Source of the DNA: JBFGCT01 sp041581055
GTDB lineage: Bacteria > Actinomycetota > Acidimicrobiia > Acidimicrobiales > Ilumatobacteraceae
Direction of reading: 5' to 3'
DNA length: 35,010 nucleotides
NCBI GenBank assembly: GCA_041581055.1
Contig: JBFGCT010000018.1
Coordinates: forward strand, 1 to 35,010
Shown: positions 23,985-31,534 of the stretch, in pieces
How the letters are laid out: each line of letters begins with the position of its first letter
Position numbering within the stretch: the first letter of the stretch is position 1
Translations under genes and position numbers: made by a program
The notes under the pieces: generated by a model
Seen by the model: only the letters and a program-made list of their open reading frames with translations
What the model was told of the DNA's origin: nothing
Databases searched by the model: none

Positions 23985-26900
23985 TCAAGCAGGGTGGCGC
24001 GAGAGGCGGTACGCCAGGTGGTACGGCCCAGCCGCGACGACATACCGGTCGAGGACGTCGGGCCCGCAGCTCGCCGTGCCGAGACCCCGGTGGGCGACGT
24101 CGAGATGTACGACGAGCGTGCGGCGCGGGCGCAGCTCGGTCTCGTGCGCGGCGCGGTAGAGGTCGTCGGCCGTGAAGCGCGTTGCGGACACGTGGAGCGC
24201 GGCCGGGTCGACGACGTCGAGGCGCACCGTCTCGCCGGTCGCCGAGCGGGTGAACTCGAACCACCGGCAGTCGGTGCGCAAGCCGAACTCCTGGGGCACC
24301 AGGTACGGCGCGGCGTCGACGGCCGACTCCCACACGCCCAGCATCGCGCCCCGGTTGCGGTCCGGGTAGTTCTCCCCCGGGCCGCGGCCGTACCAGCGCA
24401 GCCGGTCGAAGCCCGGCCGGAGTTGGAACGTCACCCCGACGCGGGCGAGGTCGTCGAGCGCGGGAGGGACGACGAGGTCGTGGGTGTGCAGCTCGGACCC
24501 GTCGGCCAGCGCGTCGACGACGTGGCGGTGCTCGATCAGCTCGTCGGCCGGCCGGCTGTCGACCCCGGCGTCCTGCCAGCGCACGAGGGCCCGCCCGCCG
24601 ACCCGGATCCGCCTCGACAGCTCTGGCATCAGCTTGAACCCGTCGTTGTCGACCGGGGCGCGGAAGACGCACGGGTCGATCGGCCCAGTGATCGCGTCGG
24701 CGACCGGCAGCCCGGCGCGCCCGGCGGCCCGCCCCTCCCGGCGGTTGGCCCGGCGCGGGGCGCGCAACCGCACCTGGTCCCACGCGACGAGGTGCCCGGC
24801 CGGCGCCCACGCGGTGGCCGCCCGCTGCGTCCAGCGGATCGACAGGTGGGCGTCGGGCTCGGCGGGCCGGGCGCACGGCAGCTCGACGACCGCGGTCTGG
24901 CCCGGCTCGACGGCCGGGACCGCGAGACGCCCCGACGCTGCGGTCCGGCCGCCGACGACCAGCTCGAACGACGCGTCCAGGTCGTCGAGCCCGGTGAAGC
25001 TCCGCCGGTTGGCGATCGCCAGCCGGTTCCGGCCGCGCGCCGCGACGGTCACCGGCCGGTAGACCCACTCGACCTCCTGGACCGCGGGGTGCGGCACGAG
25101 GTCGGCCGACATCAACCCGTCGGCGACGAAGTTGCCGTCGTGCGGATGCTCGCCGAACTGGCCGCCGTACGCCAACCCGCGTCGCCCGTGCGGCAGGGTC
25201 GTGCGGATCCCGTGGTCCTTCCACTCCCAGATGAAGCCGCCCTGCAGTCCTGGCGTCGAGGTGATCGTGTCCCAGTAGTCGGCGAGCGAGCCGTTCGAGT
25301 TGCCCATCGCGTGGCTGTACTCGCACATGATCAGCGGGCGGGGGCCGCGGTAGGCGGCGATCGCGTCGATCGTCGGGTACATCGGGCACACGACGTCGGA
25401 CGCCGCCATGCCCCCGTCCACCCACCCGGCGTGGAACACCGCGCCCTCGTAGTGCAGCGGCCGGCTTGGGTCGGCGGCGCGGGTCCAACCGGCGGCCGCG
25501 TCGTGGTTCTGCCCATACCCCGACTCGTTGCCGAGCGACCACAGGATGACGCTCGGATGGTTGCGGTCGCGCTCGACCATCCCGGCGACGCGGGCGAGCC
25601 ACGCCGACCGGTAGCGGGCGTCGTCGCAGAGGCTCGTGTTGTAGGCGTGGCTCTCGACGTTGGCCTCGTCGACCGCGTACAGCCCGATCTCGTCGCACAG
25701 GTCGAGCAGGCGCGGGTCGTTCGGATAGTGCGAGCAGCGGACGGCGGTGATGTTGTGGCGGCGCATCGCGAGGAGGTCGGCGCGCATGTCGTCGACGGTG
25801 ACCGCCTTGCCGCGATCGGGGTGGTGGTCGTGGCGGTTGACGCCGAACACCCACACCGGCCGCCCGTTGACGAGCAGCGCGCCGTCGCGCACCTCGACCC
25901 GGCGGAAGCCGACCAGTTGGGCGTGTACTTCGGCGACGTCGCCGGTCGGGTCGACCAGCTCGGCGACCACGCGGTAGCGGTGCGGCGACTCGGCCGACCA
26001 CGGCTCGACGCCGTCGACCCTGAACGTCGCGCGCGCCCCGAACCCGTCGAACACGTACGGGGTCGCGTGGGCGTGGGGGACGGTCGTCTCGATCTCGTGG
26101 GTCACCCGCTCGCCGCCGAGCGTCTCGACCCAGGTCCGCACCTGCCAGCCCTCGGCCGCCGCGTCCGGCCCGGCGACCTCGGCGCGCACGGCGAGCGTGC
26201 CGATTGGGCGGGCGTCGGGGCCGGCTTCGGGGCCGGCGTCGTCGTCGGCGTCGTTGCGTGCGGCTCGGTCGGCGTCGCGTGCGGCTCGGTCGGCGTCGTT
26301 GGGCTGGGCGGCCGGGTCGGCGTCGTTGGGCTGGGCGGCCGGGTCGGCGTTCTCCAGGCCGACGTCGCACACGAGGGCGTGGAGATGGGTCCGCCCGCGG
26401 GCCTCGACGTAGACCGCGCGGTGCAGGCCGGCCATCCACCACTGGTCCTGGTCCTCGACGTAGCTGTGCGCGCTCCACCGGATGACGACGACCGCGAGGT
26501 CGTTGTCGCCGACGTCGACGTGGTCGGAGATGTCGTACTCGCTCGCCAGCCGGCTGTCGGTCCCGTACCCGGCGAAGGCGCCGTTGACGTACAGCGCGTG
26601 GACGCTCTCGGCGCCGCCGATGTGGAGCACGATGCGGCGGCCGGCCCACGCCTTGGGGATGCGCAGCCGGCGCCGGTACACCCCGGCCGGGTTGCGCGCG
26701 GGGAGCGCCGGCGGCGGGCCGTCGAACGGCATCTGGATGTTGGTGTACTGCGGCAGGTCGCCGACGCCCTGGAGGGTCCAGTTGCCGGGGACCGCGACCC
26801 TGGTCCAGCGCGCCGACGTCGTGTCGGAGGTGATCGCCGTCGCGGGGATGCGGTCGGGATGGTCGAACAGGCGGAACGCCCAGCGCCCGTCGAGCGAGCG

Positions 26901-27044
26901 CCGCCAGCGCGACGCCGCCGGGTCGTCGCGCCGGGCCTCGGCGACCGAGTGGTAGGCGGTCGTCGGGGGCCGCATCGGGAGCCGCCCGATCGACACGACC
27001 TCGGGGTCGGCCCACGGCCGCAGTCCACCAATCGTCGGAAGCAC
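23985..27044 (-). CDS. lacZ: Beta-galactosidase, glycoside hydrolase family 2 (LacZ type)
   Basis: About 1,019 residues from GTG 27044 (VLPTIGGLRPWADP); the frame stays open upstream without conservation, so the start may also be further in. The order is GH2 sugar-binding domain (VPGNWTLQG, MPFDGPPP), beta-sandwich, catalytic TIM barrel, then the Bgal_small_N C-terminal domain. The barrel has GVNRHDHHPDRG, RCSHYPNDPRLLDLCDEIGLYAVDEANVESH, acid/base Glu in WSLGNESGYG and nucleophile Glu in IMCEYSHAMGNSNG. No signal peptide is visible, so it is cytoplasmic. An Ala/Asp-rich repeat insert lies after the sugar-binding domain. No sugar transporter or regulator is adjacent. Confidence 0.93.
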   Translation of the reverse strand: MLPTIGGLRPWADPEVVSIGRLPMRPPTTAYHSVAEARRDDPAASRWRRSLDGRWAFRLFDHPDRIPATAITSDTTSARWTRVAVPGNWTLQGVGDLPQYTNIQMPFDGPPPALPARNPAGVYRRRLRIPKAWAGRRIVLHIGGAESVHALYVNGAFAGYGTDSRLASEYDISDHVDVGDNDLAVVVIRWSAHSYVEDQDQWWMAGLHRAVYVEARGRTHLHALVCDVGLENADPAAQPNDADPAAQPNDADRAARDADRAARNDADDDAGPEAGPDARPIGTLAVRAEVAGPDAAAEGWQVRTWVETLGGERVTHEIETTVPHAHATPYVFDGFGARATFRVDGVEPWSAESPHRYRVVAELVDPTGDVAEVHAQLVGFRRVEVRDGALLVNGRPVWVFGVNRHDHHPDRGKAVTVDDMRADLLAMRRHNITAVRCSHYPNDPRLLDLCDEIGLYAVDEANVESHAYNTSLCDDARYRSAWLARVAGMVERDRNHPSVILWSLGNESGYGQNHDAAAGWTRAADPSRPLHYEGAVFHAGWVDGGMAASDVVCPMYPTIDAIAAYRGPRPLIMCEYSHAMGNSNGSLADYWDTITSTPGLQGGFIWEWKDHGIRTTLPHGRRGLAYGGQFGEHPHDGNFVADGLMSADLVPHPAVQEVEWVYRPVTVAARGRNRLAIANRRSFTGLDDLDASFELVVGGRTAASGRLAVPAVEPGQTAVVELPCARPAEPDAHLSIRWTQRAATAWAPAGHLVAWDQVRLRAPRRANRREGRAAGRAGLPVADAITGPIDPCVFRAPVDNDGFKLMPELSRRIRVGGRALVRWQDAGVDSRPADELIEHRHVVDALADGSELHTHDLVVPPALDDLARVGVTFQLRPGFDRLRWYGRGPGENYPDRNRGAMLGVWESAVDAAPYLVPQEFGLRTDCRWFEFTRSATGETVRLDVVDPAALHVSATRFTADDLYRAAHETELRPRRTLVVHLDVAHRGLGTASCGPDVLDRYVVAAGPYHLAYRLSRHPA
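26256..26351. repeat. In-frame minisatellite inside lacZ
   Basis: Two perfect 21-bp copies (26256-26276, 26277-26297) are followed by two 27-bp copies differing by one base (26298-26324, 26325-26351). On the minus strand they read as DPAAQPNDA units followed by DADRAAR units. Both unit lengths are multiples of three. Confidence 0.92.
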
Positions 27045-27316
27045 GAGCGGAGTCTGCCAGACGGCGTGGACGCTGTCCGCCGCTCGATCCCGAGTTTGGG
27101 TGACCGAACATCGCCGATTCCGACGTCTTCGGTCACACAAATCCCGAATGTCGTTCAGCGAAGCTCCCGAACCGGAGTTGCGCACCAACCGTTGCGGGAA
27201 CCCTTGACGGGTGGTCCTGAGCGCAGCCGATCGTTCGAGCGCAAGGAAGCCGCGCCGGAGTTGCGTGACGGCAACGACAGGCGCCGGCTGACGCCGCGAT
27301 CGGGCGATCGGCTCGC
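27045..27316. other. Gap between L,D-transpeptidase and lacZ with REP-like repeats
   Basis: 272 bp with no convincing gene. CCGGAGTTGCG is repeated directly at 27172-27182 and 27255-27265. Between the two copies lies tgagcgcagccgatcgttcg followed by agcgcaagg, which resembles dispersed intergenic repeats. The lacZ promoter should lie in the upper-coordinate-to-lower direction, but no clear -35/-10 pair was found. Confidence 0.4.
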
Positions 27317-28207
27317 TCAGGCGCCGTCGTGGACCCAGACGGGGGTGTCGAGCGGCATGATCCCGTTGTCCCAGATCCAGTCCATCGCCGGCACGCTGAC
27401 GCGCACGCAGCCGTGGGAGGCCGGGTAGTTGGGGATGCTGTTCGAGCCGTGGACGGCGACGCCGCCGACGAAGTACTTCGGCCGGTAGATCTTGCCGAGG
27501 TCGCCTTCCCACCAGCCCTCGGGGCGCTGGCGGTTGACGGCGTGCAGCCCGCTCGGGGTGAGCGACACGCCGCTGATCATCTCGCCGGGGGTGTTCTGGT
27601 CCGGCTCGGTGTAGGCCTCGCCGTTGCCGGTGGACGTGTTGAGGATCCACTCGGTGCGGCCGTCGATGACGAAGAACAGCAACTGCTTGCCCTTGTCGAT
27701 CTCGACGAGCGTGCCGGAGTTGGCGCGGGCGTGGGGGCGCAGGTCCATCGCCGACATCGCGGCCGCGGTGCGCTCGTCGAGGCGGCCGTCGGCCTCGAAG
27801 CCCATGAACTTCTCGAACGCCATCACGGCCTGGCGGGTGGTGAGGCCGTACTGGCCGTCGACGCCCTGCACCCAGAACCCGAGCTCGAGCAGGCGCTCCT
27901 GCAGCCGCGCCGTCTCGCCGCCGCTCCCGGTGCCGACCGCGGCGAGGGGCGTGTCGAGGACCGGGACTTCGACGATCGTCGGCGGGAGCGTCGTCGTGGT
28001 GGTCGTCGTGGTCGTGGTGGTCGTCGTCGTGGTGGTGGTCGTCGTCGACGTGGTGGTCGGCGGGACGGTCGTCGTGGTGGTCGCCACGGTGGTCACCGCC
28101 GCCGAGGCGCCCTCGCCACCGCCGCCGCCCCGACCGCTGGTCATCGCCGTCGAGCAACCGACGAGCACGGCCACGCCGAAGATGACGAACGTCCCGATCC
28201 TCGCCAT
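27317..28207 (-). CDS. L,D-transpeptidase lipoprotein with peptidoglycan-binding domain
   Basis: The 296-residue protein starts at ATG 28207 (MARIGTFVIFGVAVLVGCST); LVGC is a clear lipobox. A low-complexity linker follows, ending in 19 consecutive Thr before LPPT. A PG_binding_1 domain follows (ETARLQERLLELGFWVQGVDGQYGLTTRQAVMAFEKFMG), then the YkuD catalytic domain, whose active site is HGSNSIPNYPASHGCVRVS (His and Cys). It crosslinks peptidoglycan through 3-3 bonds or attaches proteins, outside the membrane. The Thr run probably spans or is glycosylated in the wall. A TAGTAT -10-like box lies at 28242-28237 on the minus strand. Confidence 0.93.
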   Translation of the reverse strand: MARIGTFVIFGVAVLVGCSTAMTSGRGGGGGEGASAAVTTVATTTTTVPPTTTSTTTTTTTTTTTTTTTTTTTLPPTIVEVPVLDTPLAAVGTGSGGETARLQERLLELGFWVQGVDGQYGLTTRQAVMAFEKFMGFEADGRLDERTAAAMSAMDLRPHARANSGTLVEIDKGKQLLFFVIDGRTEWILNTSTGNGEAYTEPDQNTPGEMISGVSLTPSGLHAVNRQRPEGWWEGDLGKIYRPKYFVGGVAVHGSNSIPNYPASHGCVRVSVPAMDWIWDNGIMPLDTPVWVHDGA

Positions 28208-28303
28208 CCGTCGCTGCTCGACCACCACGAGCCGCAATACTAACGGCGGACCGACCGACGGCACAGGCGTTTGCACAATGTTTACGTTCTCGCCGACGGT
28301 CGT

Positions 28304-28322
28304 ACGCGGGAACTTCTCCCGC
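28304..28322. terminator. Hairpin between gluQ and the L,D-transpeptidase
   Basis: GCGGGA and TCCCGC pair around a 5-nt loop (acttc) near 28306-28322, just after the gluQ stop on the minus strand. It could be a short terminator or an operator for the transpeptidase gene. No T-run follows. Confidence 0.3.
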
Positions 28323-28340
28323 CCGTGCCCGATTCGCGCC

Positions 28341-29255
28341 TCAGGCCAGACGCGGGACCGAGGACGGCGTTCGCGGCAATCGCGCCGGGTCGAACCGGCC
28401 GACCAGTTGGCCCATTGTGACCGTCTCGCCCGGCACGGCGAGGTCGAGCGAGGTGGCGATCCACGCGATGACGTCGCCGACCGGGACGCCGGCGGCGCGC
28501 AGCTCGCGCATCGTCACCGCGCCGTCGCGCTTGGACAGCCGCGCGCCGTCCTCGCCGACGACCAGCGGCACGTGCACGTACTCGGGGGTGCCGAACCCGA
28601 GGAGCCGCTGAAGGAGGATCTGGCGCGGCGTCGAGCTGAGGAGGTCGTCGCCGCGCACGACCTCGGAGATCGATTGGGCGTGGTCGTCGACGACGACAGC
28701 GAGGTTGTACGCGGGCACGCCGTCGTTGCGCCGCAGCACGACGTCGTCGACGCCGCCGCCGGACGGGCCGGCGAGTTGGTCGGCGAAGTCGATCCGCTGC
28801 CCGTCGGTGCGCAGCCGGAGCGCCGGCGGCCGGCCGTTCGCGGCTCGCCGCTCCGCCCGCTCGCCGGGGTCGAGGTCGCGGCAGGTTCCCGGGTACGCGC
28901 CGGGCGGGAGGTGCGGCGCGGACGGGGCGGCCTCGATCTCTTCGCGGATCTCGCGGCGCGAGCAGAAGCACTCGTAGACCAGGCCGTCGGCGCGCAGCCG
29001 GTCGAGCGCCGCCTCGTAGCGGTCGAAGCGCTCGCTCTGGCGGACGACCTCGCCGTCCCAGTCGAGCCCGATCGCGGCGAGGTCGGCGAGCTGGCCCGCC
29101 TCGTGTTCCGGCGACGATTGGTGGCGGTCGAGGTCCTCCATGCGGACGACGAACGATCGCCCGGCGGCCCGCGCCGACAGCCAGGCGACCGCCGCCGTGC
29201 GCAGGTTGCCGAGGTGCAGGTCGCCGGTCGGCGACGGCGCGAATCGCCCGCTCAT
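28341..29255 (-). CDS. gluQ: Glutamyl-Q tRNA(Asp) synthetase
   Basis: This 304-residue GluRS paralogue lacks the C-terminal anticodon-binding domain. The N-terminus MSGRFAPSPTGDLHLGNLRTA has the HIGH-like motif HLGN; the KMSKS-like motif is LSKRDGA. A zinc-binding region reads YECFCSRREIREEIE with GAYPGTCRDL. It attaches glutamate to the queuosine base of tRNA-Asp rather than to the tRNA 3' end. A truncated GluRS with other roles cannot be excluded. The queuosine pathway is not in this window. Confidence 0.88.
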   Translation of the reverse strand: MSGRFAPSPTGDLHLGNLRTAAVAWLSARAAGRSFVVRMEDLDRHQSSPEHEAGQLADLAAIGLDWDGEVVRQSERFDRYEAALDRLRADGLVYECFCSRREIREEIEAAPSAPHLPPGAYPGTCRDLDPGERAERRAANGRPPALRLRTDGQRIDFADQLAGPSGGGVDDVVLRRNDGVPAYNLAVVVDDHAQSISEVVRGDDLLSSTPRQILLQRLLGFGTPEYVHVPLVVGEDGARLSKRDGAVTMRELRAAGVPVGDVIAWIATSLDLAVPGETVTMGQLVGRFDPARLPRTPSSVPRLA

Positions 29256-29372
29256 CCCCCCATTGTCGTGGGCCGTAGGCGACGAACCGACGTCGGTCGG
29301 GAATCGAAGGGTCGATCGCGCGGTCCTCGTCCGGTCATCGGGAATCGAACGGTCATCGGCCGGCCGATCTCC

Positions 29373-29378
29373 TACAGT
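29373..29378 (+). promoter_or_regulatory. Candidate -10 box, leaderless zinc-ribbon gene
   Basis: TACAGT ends 8 nt before the ATG at 29387, leaving room for initiation essentially at the start codon. A weak -35-like CGGTCA is 17 bp upstream. The preceding gap (29256-29372) has a short direct repeat of cgggaatcga-like sequence and no ORF. Confidence 0.35.
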
Positions 29379-29386
29379 CTCGCCGT

Positions 29387-30955
29387 ATGGATTGTCACGC
29401 CTGCGGGGCTGCGGTGGTCGAGGGCCAGAAGTTCTGCCAGGAGTGCGGCAAGTCGCTGCGCGGCGTGACCGACACGACCGAGCAGTTCGAGCACCGGGAC
29501 GTCGTCGACGCGAGAGAGGCCGCCGCCGGCCCGAGCGAGCCGTCCGCCGACGAGCCGGCGCCGGACCCGTCGGCCGACGACGTGACCGTCGTGCTCGCCC
29601 GGGACGTTCTCGCCGGCGCCGCGCCCTCCGCTCCTGGCGCGCCCCCCGCCGACGAGGCGACCCTGCCCGATCTCGGCGACCTTCCGACGCGGGAGATCAA
29701 CCCGCGCGAGCCGCTGCCCGACCCGACGTGGGCGCCGGCCGACGCGGCACTCGCCGACCTCGGCGCCGCGCCCCCACCCGCCCCGCTCGACGACGGCGCG
29801 GGGCAATCGGTGTCGACCGGGGACTTCGTGCTCGACGAGCTCGACGACGCGCTGGCGGCGGCCGGCGCGGCCGCGGCGCCGGCGACCGAGGCCCACCGGA
29901 CGGACGAGGTCCCTGTGACGGCGGACGCGACGACCGTGCTGCCGGCGACCGGCCCGAGCACGACCGACGAGTTCCCGGCGGTGTTCGACGGCAGCGGCGA
30001 CGTCCACCACTTCCCGCCCGCCCGCGAGCCGTTCAAGCTGCGGCTGACCTTCGTGCTCGCCTTCTTCGGCGCGGTCGCCACGCTGATGTCGTCGGCCGCC
30101 GACGTGACCGACATCCGGACGTCGACCCCGGTCGACGGCATCAACATCGGGATCACGAGGCTGTCCGACATCGGCGTCAACCTGCCGATCGCCGGGTACG
30201 TCGGTGGCGTGGTGATGGCGCTCGGCGGACTGCTGGCGTGTTACGGGTTCCGGTGGGGCGCGGGCATCGCCGGGGGCGGTGGCCTGGCGGTCGCCGGGTG
30301 GGCGGCGCTGACGATCGGCCTCGCCGAGGTGCCGATCGCCGTCGCCGAGTCGATCACCCGCACGACGACCACGCAGCAGTTCACCCTGACCGTGACCCGC
30401 GACCTCGGCTTCTGGCTGATCATCTCCGCCGGCGCGATCGGGGTGCTCGTGTTCGCCGCCTCGCTGCGCCTTGTCGGCACCGGCGGCCACCGCAGCCTCA
30501 ACCCGTGGGTCGCCGCCGTCGGCGCGGTCAGCGCGTTGATCCTCGCCGCCGGGCCGCTGATCCCCGAGGGCGGGGCGTCGTTCGAGGACAACTTCCGCTC
30601 GCCGAGCGCGCTGATCGACCTGCCGACCGCCTACTTCGGCGGGCGCCTGGCGCAGGTTGCGCTGATCGGGCTCGCCGGCGTCGTCGGGTTCCTCCTCGTG
30701 CGGGCGTACGGGCTGGGGCTCGTCGCCGGTGGCATCAGCGTCGCCGTCTGGATGTGGCTGAGCGCGCTGCTCGGGATCGGGGAGAACCTGCGAACCGGCG
30801 ACGAGCCGCTCGGCATCTCGGCGGGCAACTTCGGCGCCGGCGACACCATCCCGCACGGCGTGACGACGGTCGGGATGGTCCTGACGCTGCTGATGCTGCT
30901 GATCGCCGCCGTCCTGGCGACCGTGCAGTACCGCCGGGACTCCCAGCGCTACTGA
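29387..30955 (+). CDS. Zinc-ribbon membrane protein
   Basis: The 522-residue protein begins MDCHACGAAVVEGQKFCQECG, a four-Cys zinc ribbon. A long Ala/Pro/Asp-rich disordered region (about 30-215) follows. The C-terminal half has about seven or eight helices: FVLAFFGAVATLMSS, PIAGYVGGVVMALGGLLA, GGGLAVAGWAALTIGL, WLIISAGAIGVLVFAASL, WVAAVGAVSALILAAGPL and others. A cytoplasmic zinc-ribbon head on a multi-pass membrane domain is a common actinobacterial arrangement with no assigned function. It is divergent from gluQ. Confidence 0.75.
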   Translation: MDCHACGAAVVEGQKFCQECGKSLRGVTDTTEQFEHRDVVDAREAAAGPSEPSADEPAPDPSADDVTVVLARDVLAGAAPSAPGAPPADEATLPDLGDLPTREINPREPLPDPTWAPADAALADLGAAPPPAPLDDGAGQSVSTGDFVLDELDDALAAAGAAAAPATEAHRTDEVPVTADATTVLPATGPSTTDEFPAVFDGSGDVHHFPPAREPFKLRLTFVLAFFGAVATLMSSAADVTDIRTSTPVDGINIGITRLSDIGVNLPIAGYVGGVVMALGGLLACYGFRWGAGIAGGGGLAVAGWAALTIGLAEVPIAVAESITRTTTTQQFTLTVTRDLGFWLIISAGAIGVLVFAASLRLVGTGGHRSLNPWVAAVGAVSALILAAGPLIPEGGASFEDNFRSPSALIDLPTAYFGGRLAQVALIGLAGVVGFLLVRAYGLGLVAGGISVAVWMWLSALLGIGENLRTGDEPLGISAGNFGAGDTIPHGVTTVGMVLTLLMLLIAAVLATVQYRRDSQRY

Positions 30956-30959
30956 CCCA

Positions 30960-31014
30960 CGTGGGCGAGGGGGACGTGAGCTCCGATTCCCGGGGTTTTT
31001 CCACAGTCCAGCGG
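30960..31014. repeat. Left copy of 55-bp direct repeat (tRNA-3'-end-like)
   Basis: This matches 34664-34718 in the same orientation at about 85% identity, starting cgtgggcgaggggg. The reverse complement ends in CCCCCTCGCCCA, as a leucine-tRNA-like 3' end would. It also has TTTTCCACA, a DnaA-box variant. It begins 5 bp after the zinc-ribbon gene stop. Confidence 0.75.
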
Positions 31015-31029
31015 TGCGACACGGCGCTT

Positions 31030-31276
31030 CGCTATTCACTGGAGGCCGCTGGGGTCGCCGTGCGGGTCGAGCGCGAGCGGCGCGTCCACGATCGACAGAT
31101 CGACGCGATCTTGAACCTCACGCTTGGCGAGGTGCGGGCGTAGTTCGCCGTCGAGGTGAAGCGACGGTCGCCATATCCGAATGAGCTGCCCAAGCTCGAG
31201 TCGATGCGGAAGTCGCTCACCCGAGGTCGGGACGCCGATGCTCGTCGTGCCCTTCGTCTCCGAACCGCTCGGCAGG
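31030..31276 (+). pseudogene. Decayed nuclease-like or accessory gene remnant
   Basis: Reading from 31030 gives SLEAAGVAVRVERERRVHDRQ followed by IDAILNLTLGEVRA and an in-frame TAG at 31141-31143. The same frame continues FAVEVKRRSPYPNELPKLES and then shifts by one base to VGTPMLVVPFVSEPLGR. Joined across the stop and shift this gives one continuous, evidently protein-coding sequence with an ExK-like core (AVEVKRR), the type seen in restriction-like nuclease folds. The start and 3' end are lost. 31277-31534 has no clear frame. Confidence 0.6.
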
Positions 31277-31534
31277 GGCGTTGACGGTGCGAGGGGCCGA
31301 GGCGCCACACAGCGCGATCGTCGACGTCCTCGACCCCTCGTACAGGATGAGGGGCGTCGCAACTACCGCGTGTCAGACGAGCTCGTGACGACCGAGGTGC
31401 CCGGCCTCGCGCTTGCGTTGCAGCGCGAGCCGGTCAGCCTCCACATGCAGGTTGGTCATGACTCATGTCCGAGGCCGCCGTCCTGTGACAGGCGGGGGCG
31501 ATCGGCGGTCCGCGGATTCACAGTTCCCGGGCCG

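Noticed and set aside
23925..27428. 1,167-residue plus-strand open frame
   Set aside because: Antisense of lacZ; GC-rich codon structure keeps the opposite frame open.
27985..28085. CRISPR or simple non-coding repeat
   Set aside because: The repeated trinucleotides are Thr codons in a clear L,D-transpeptidase frame.
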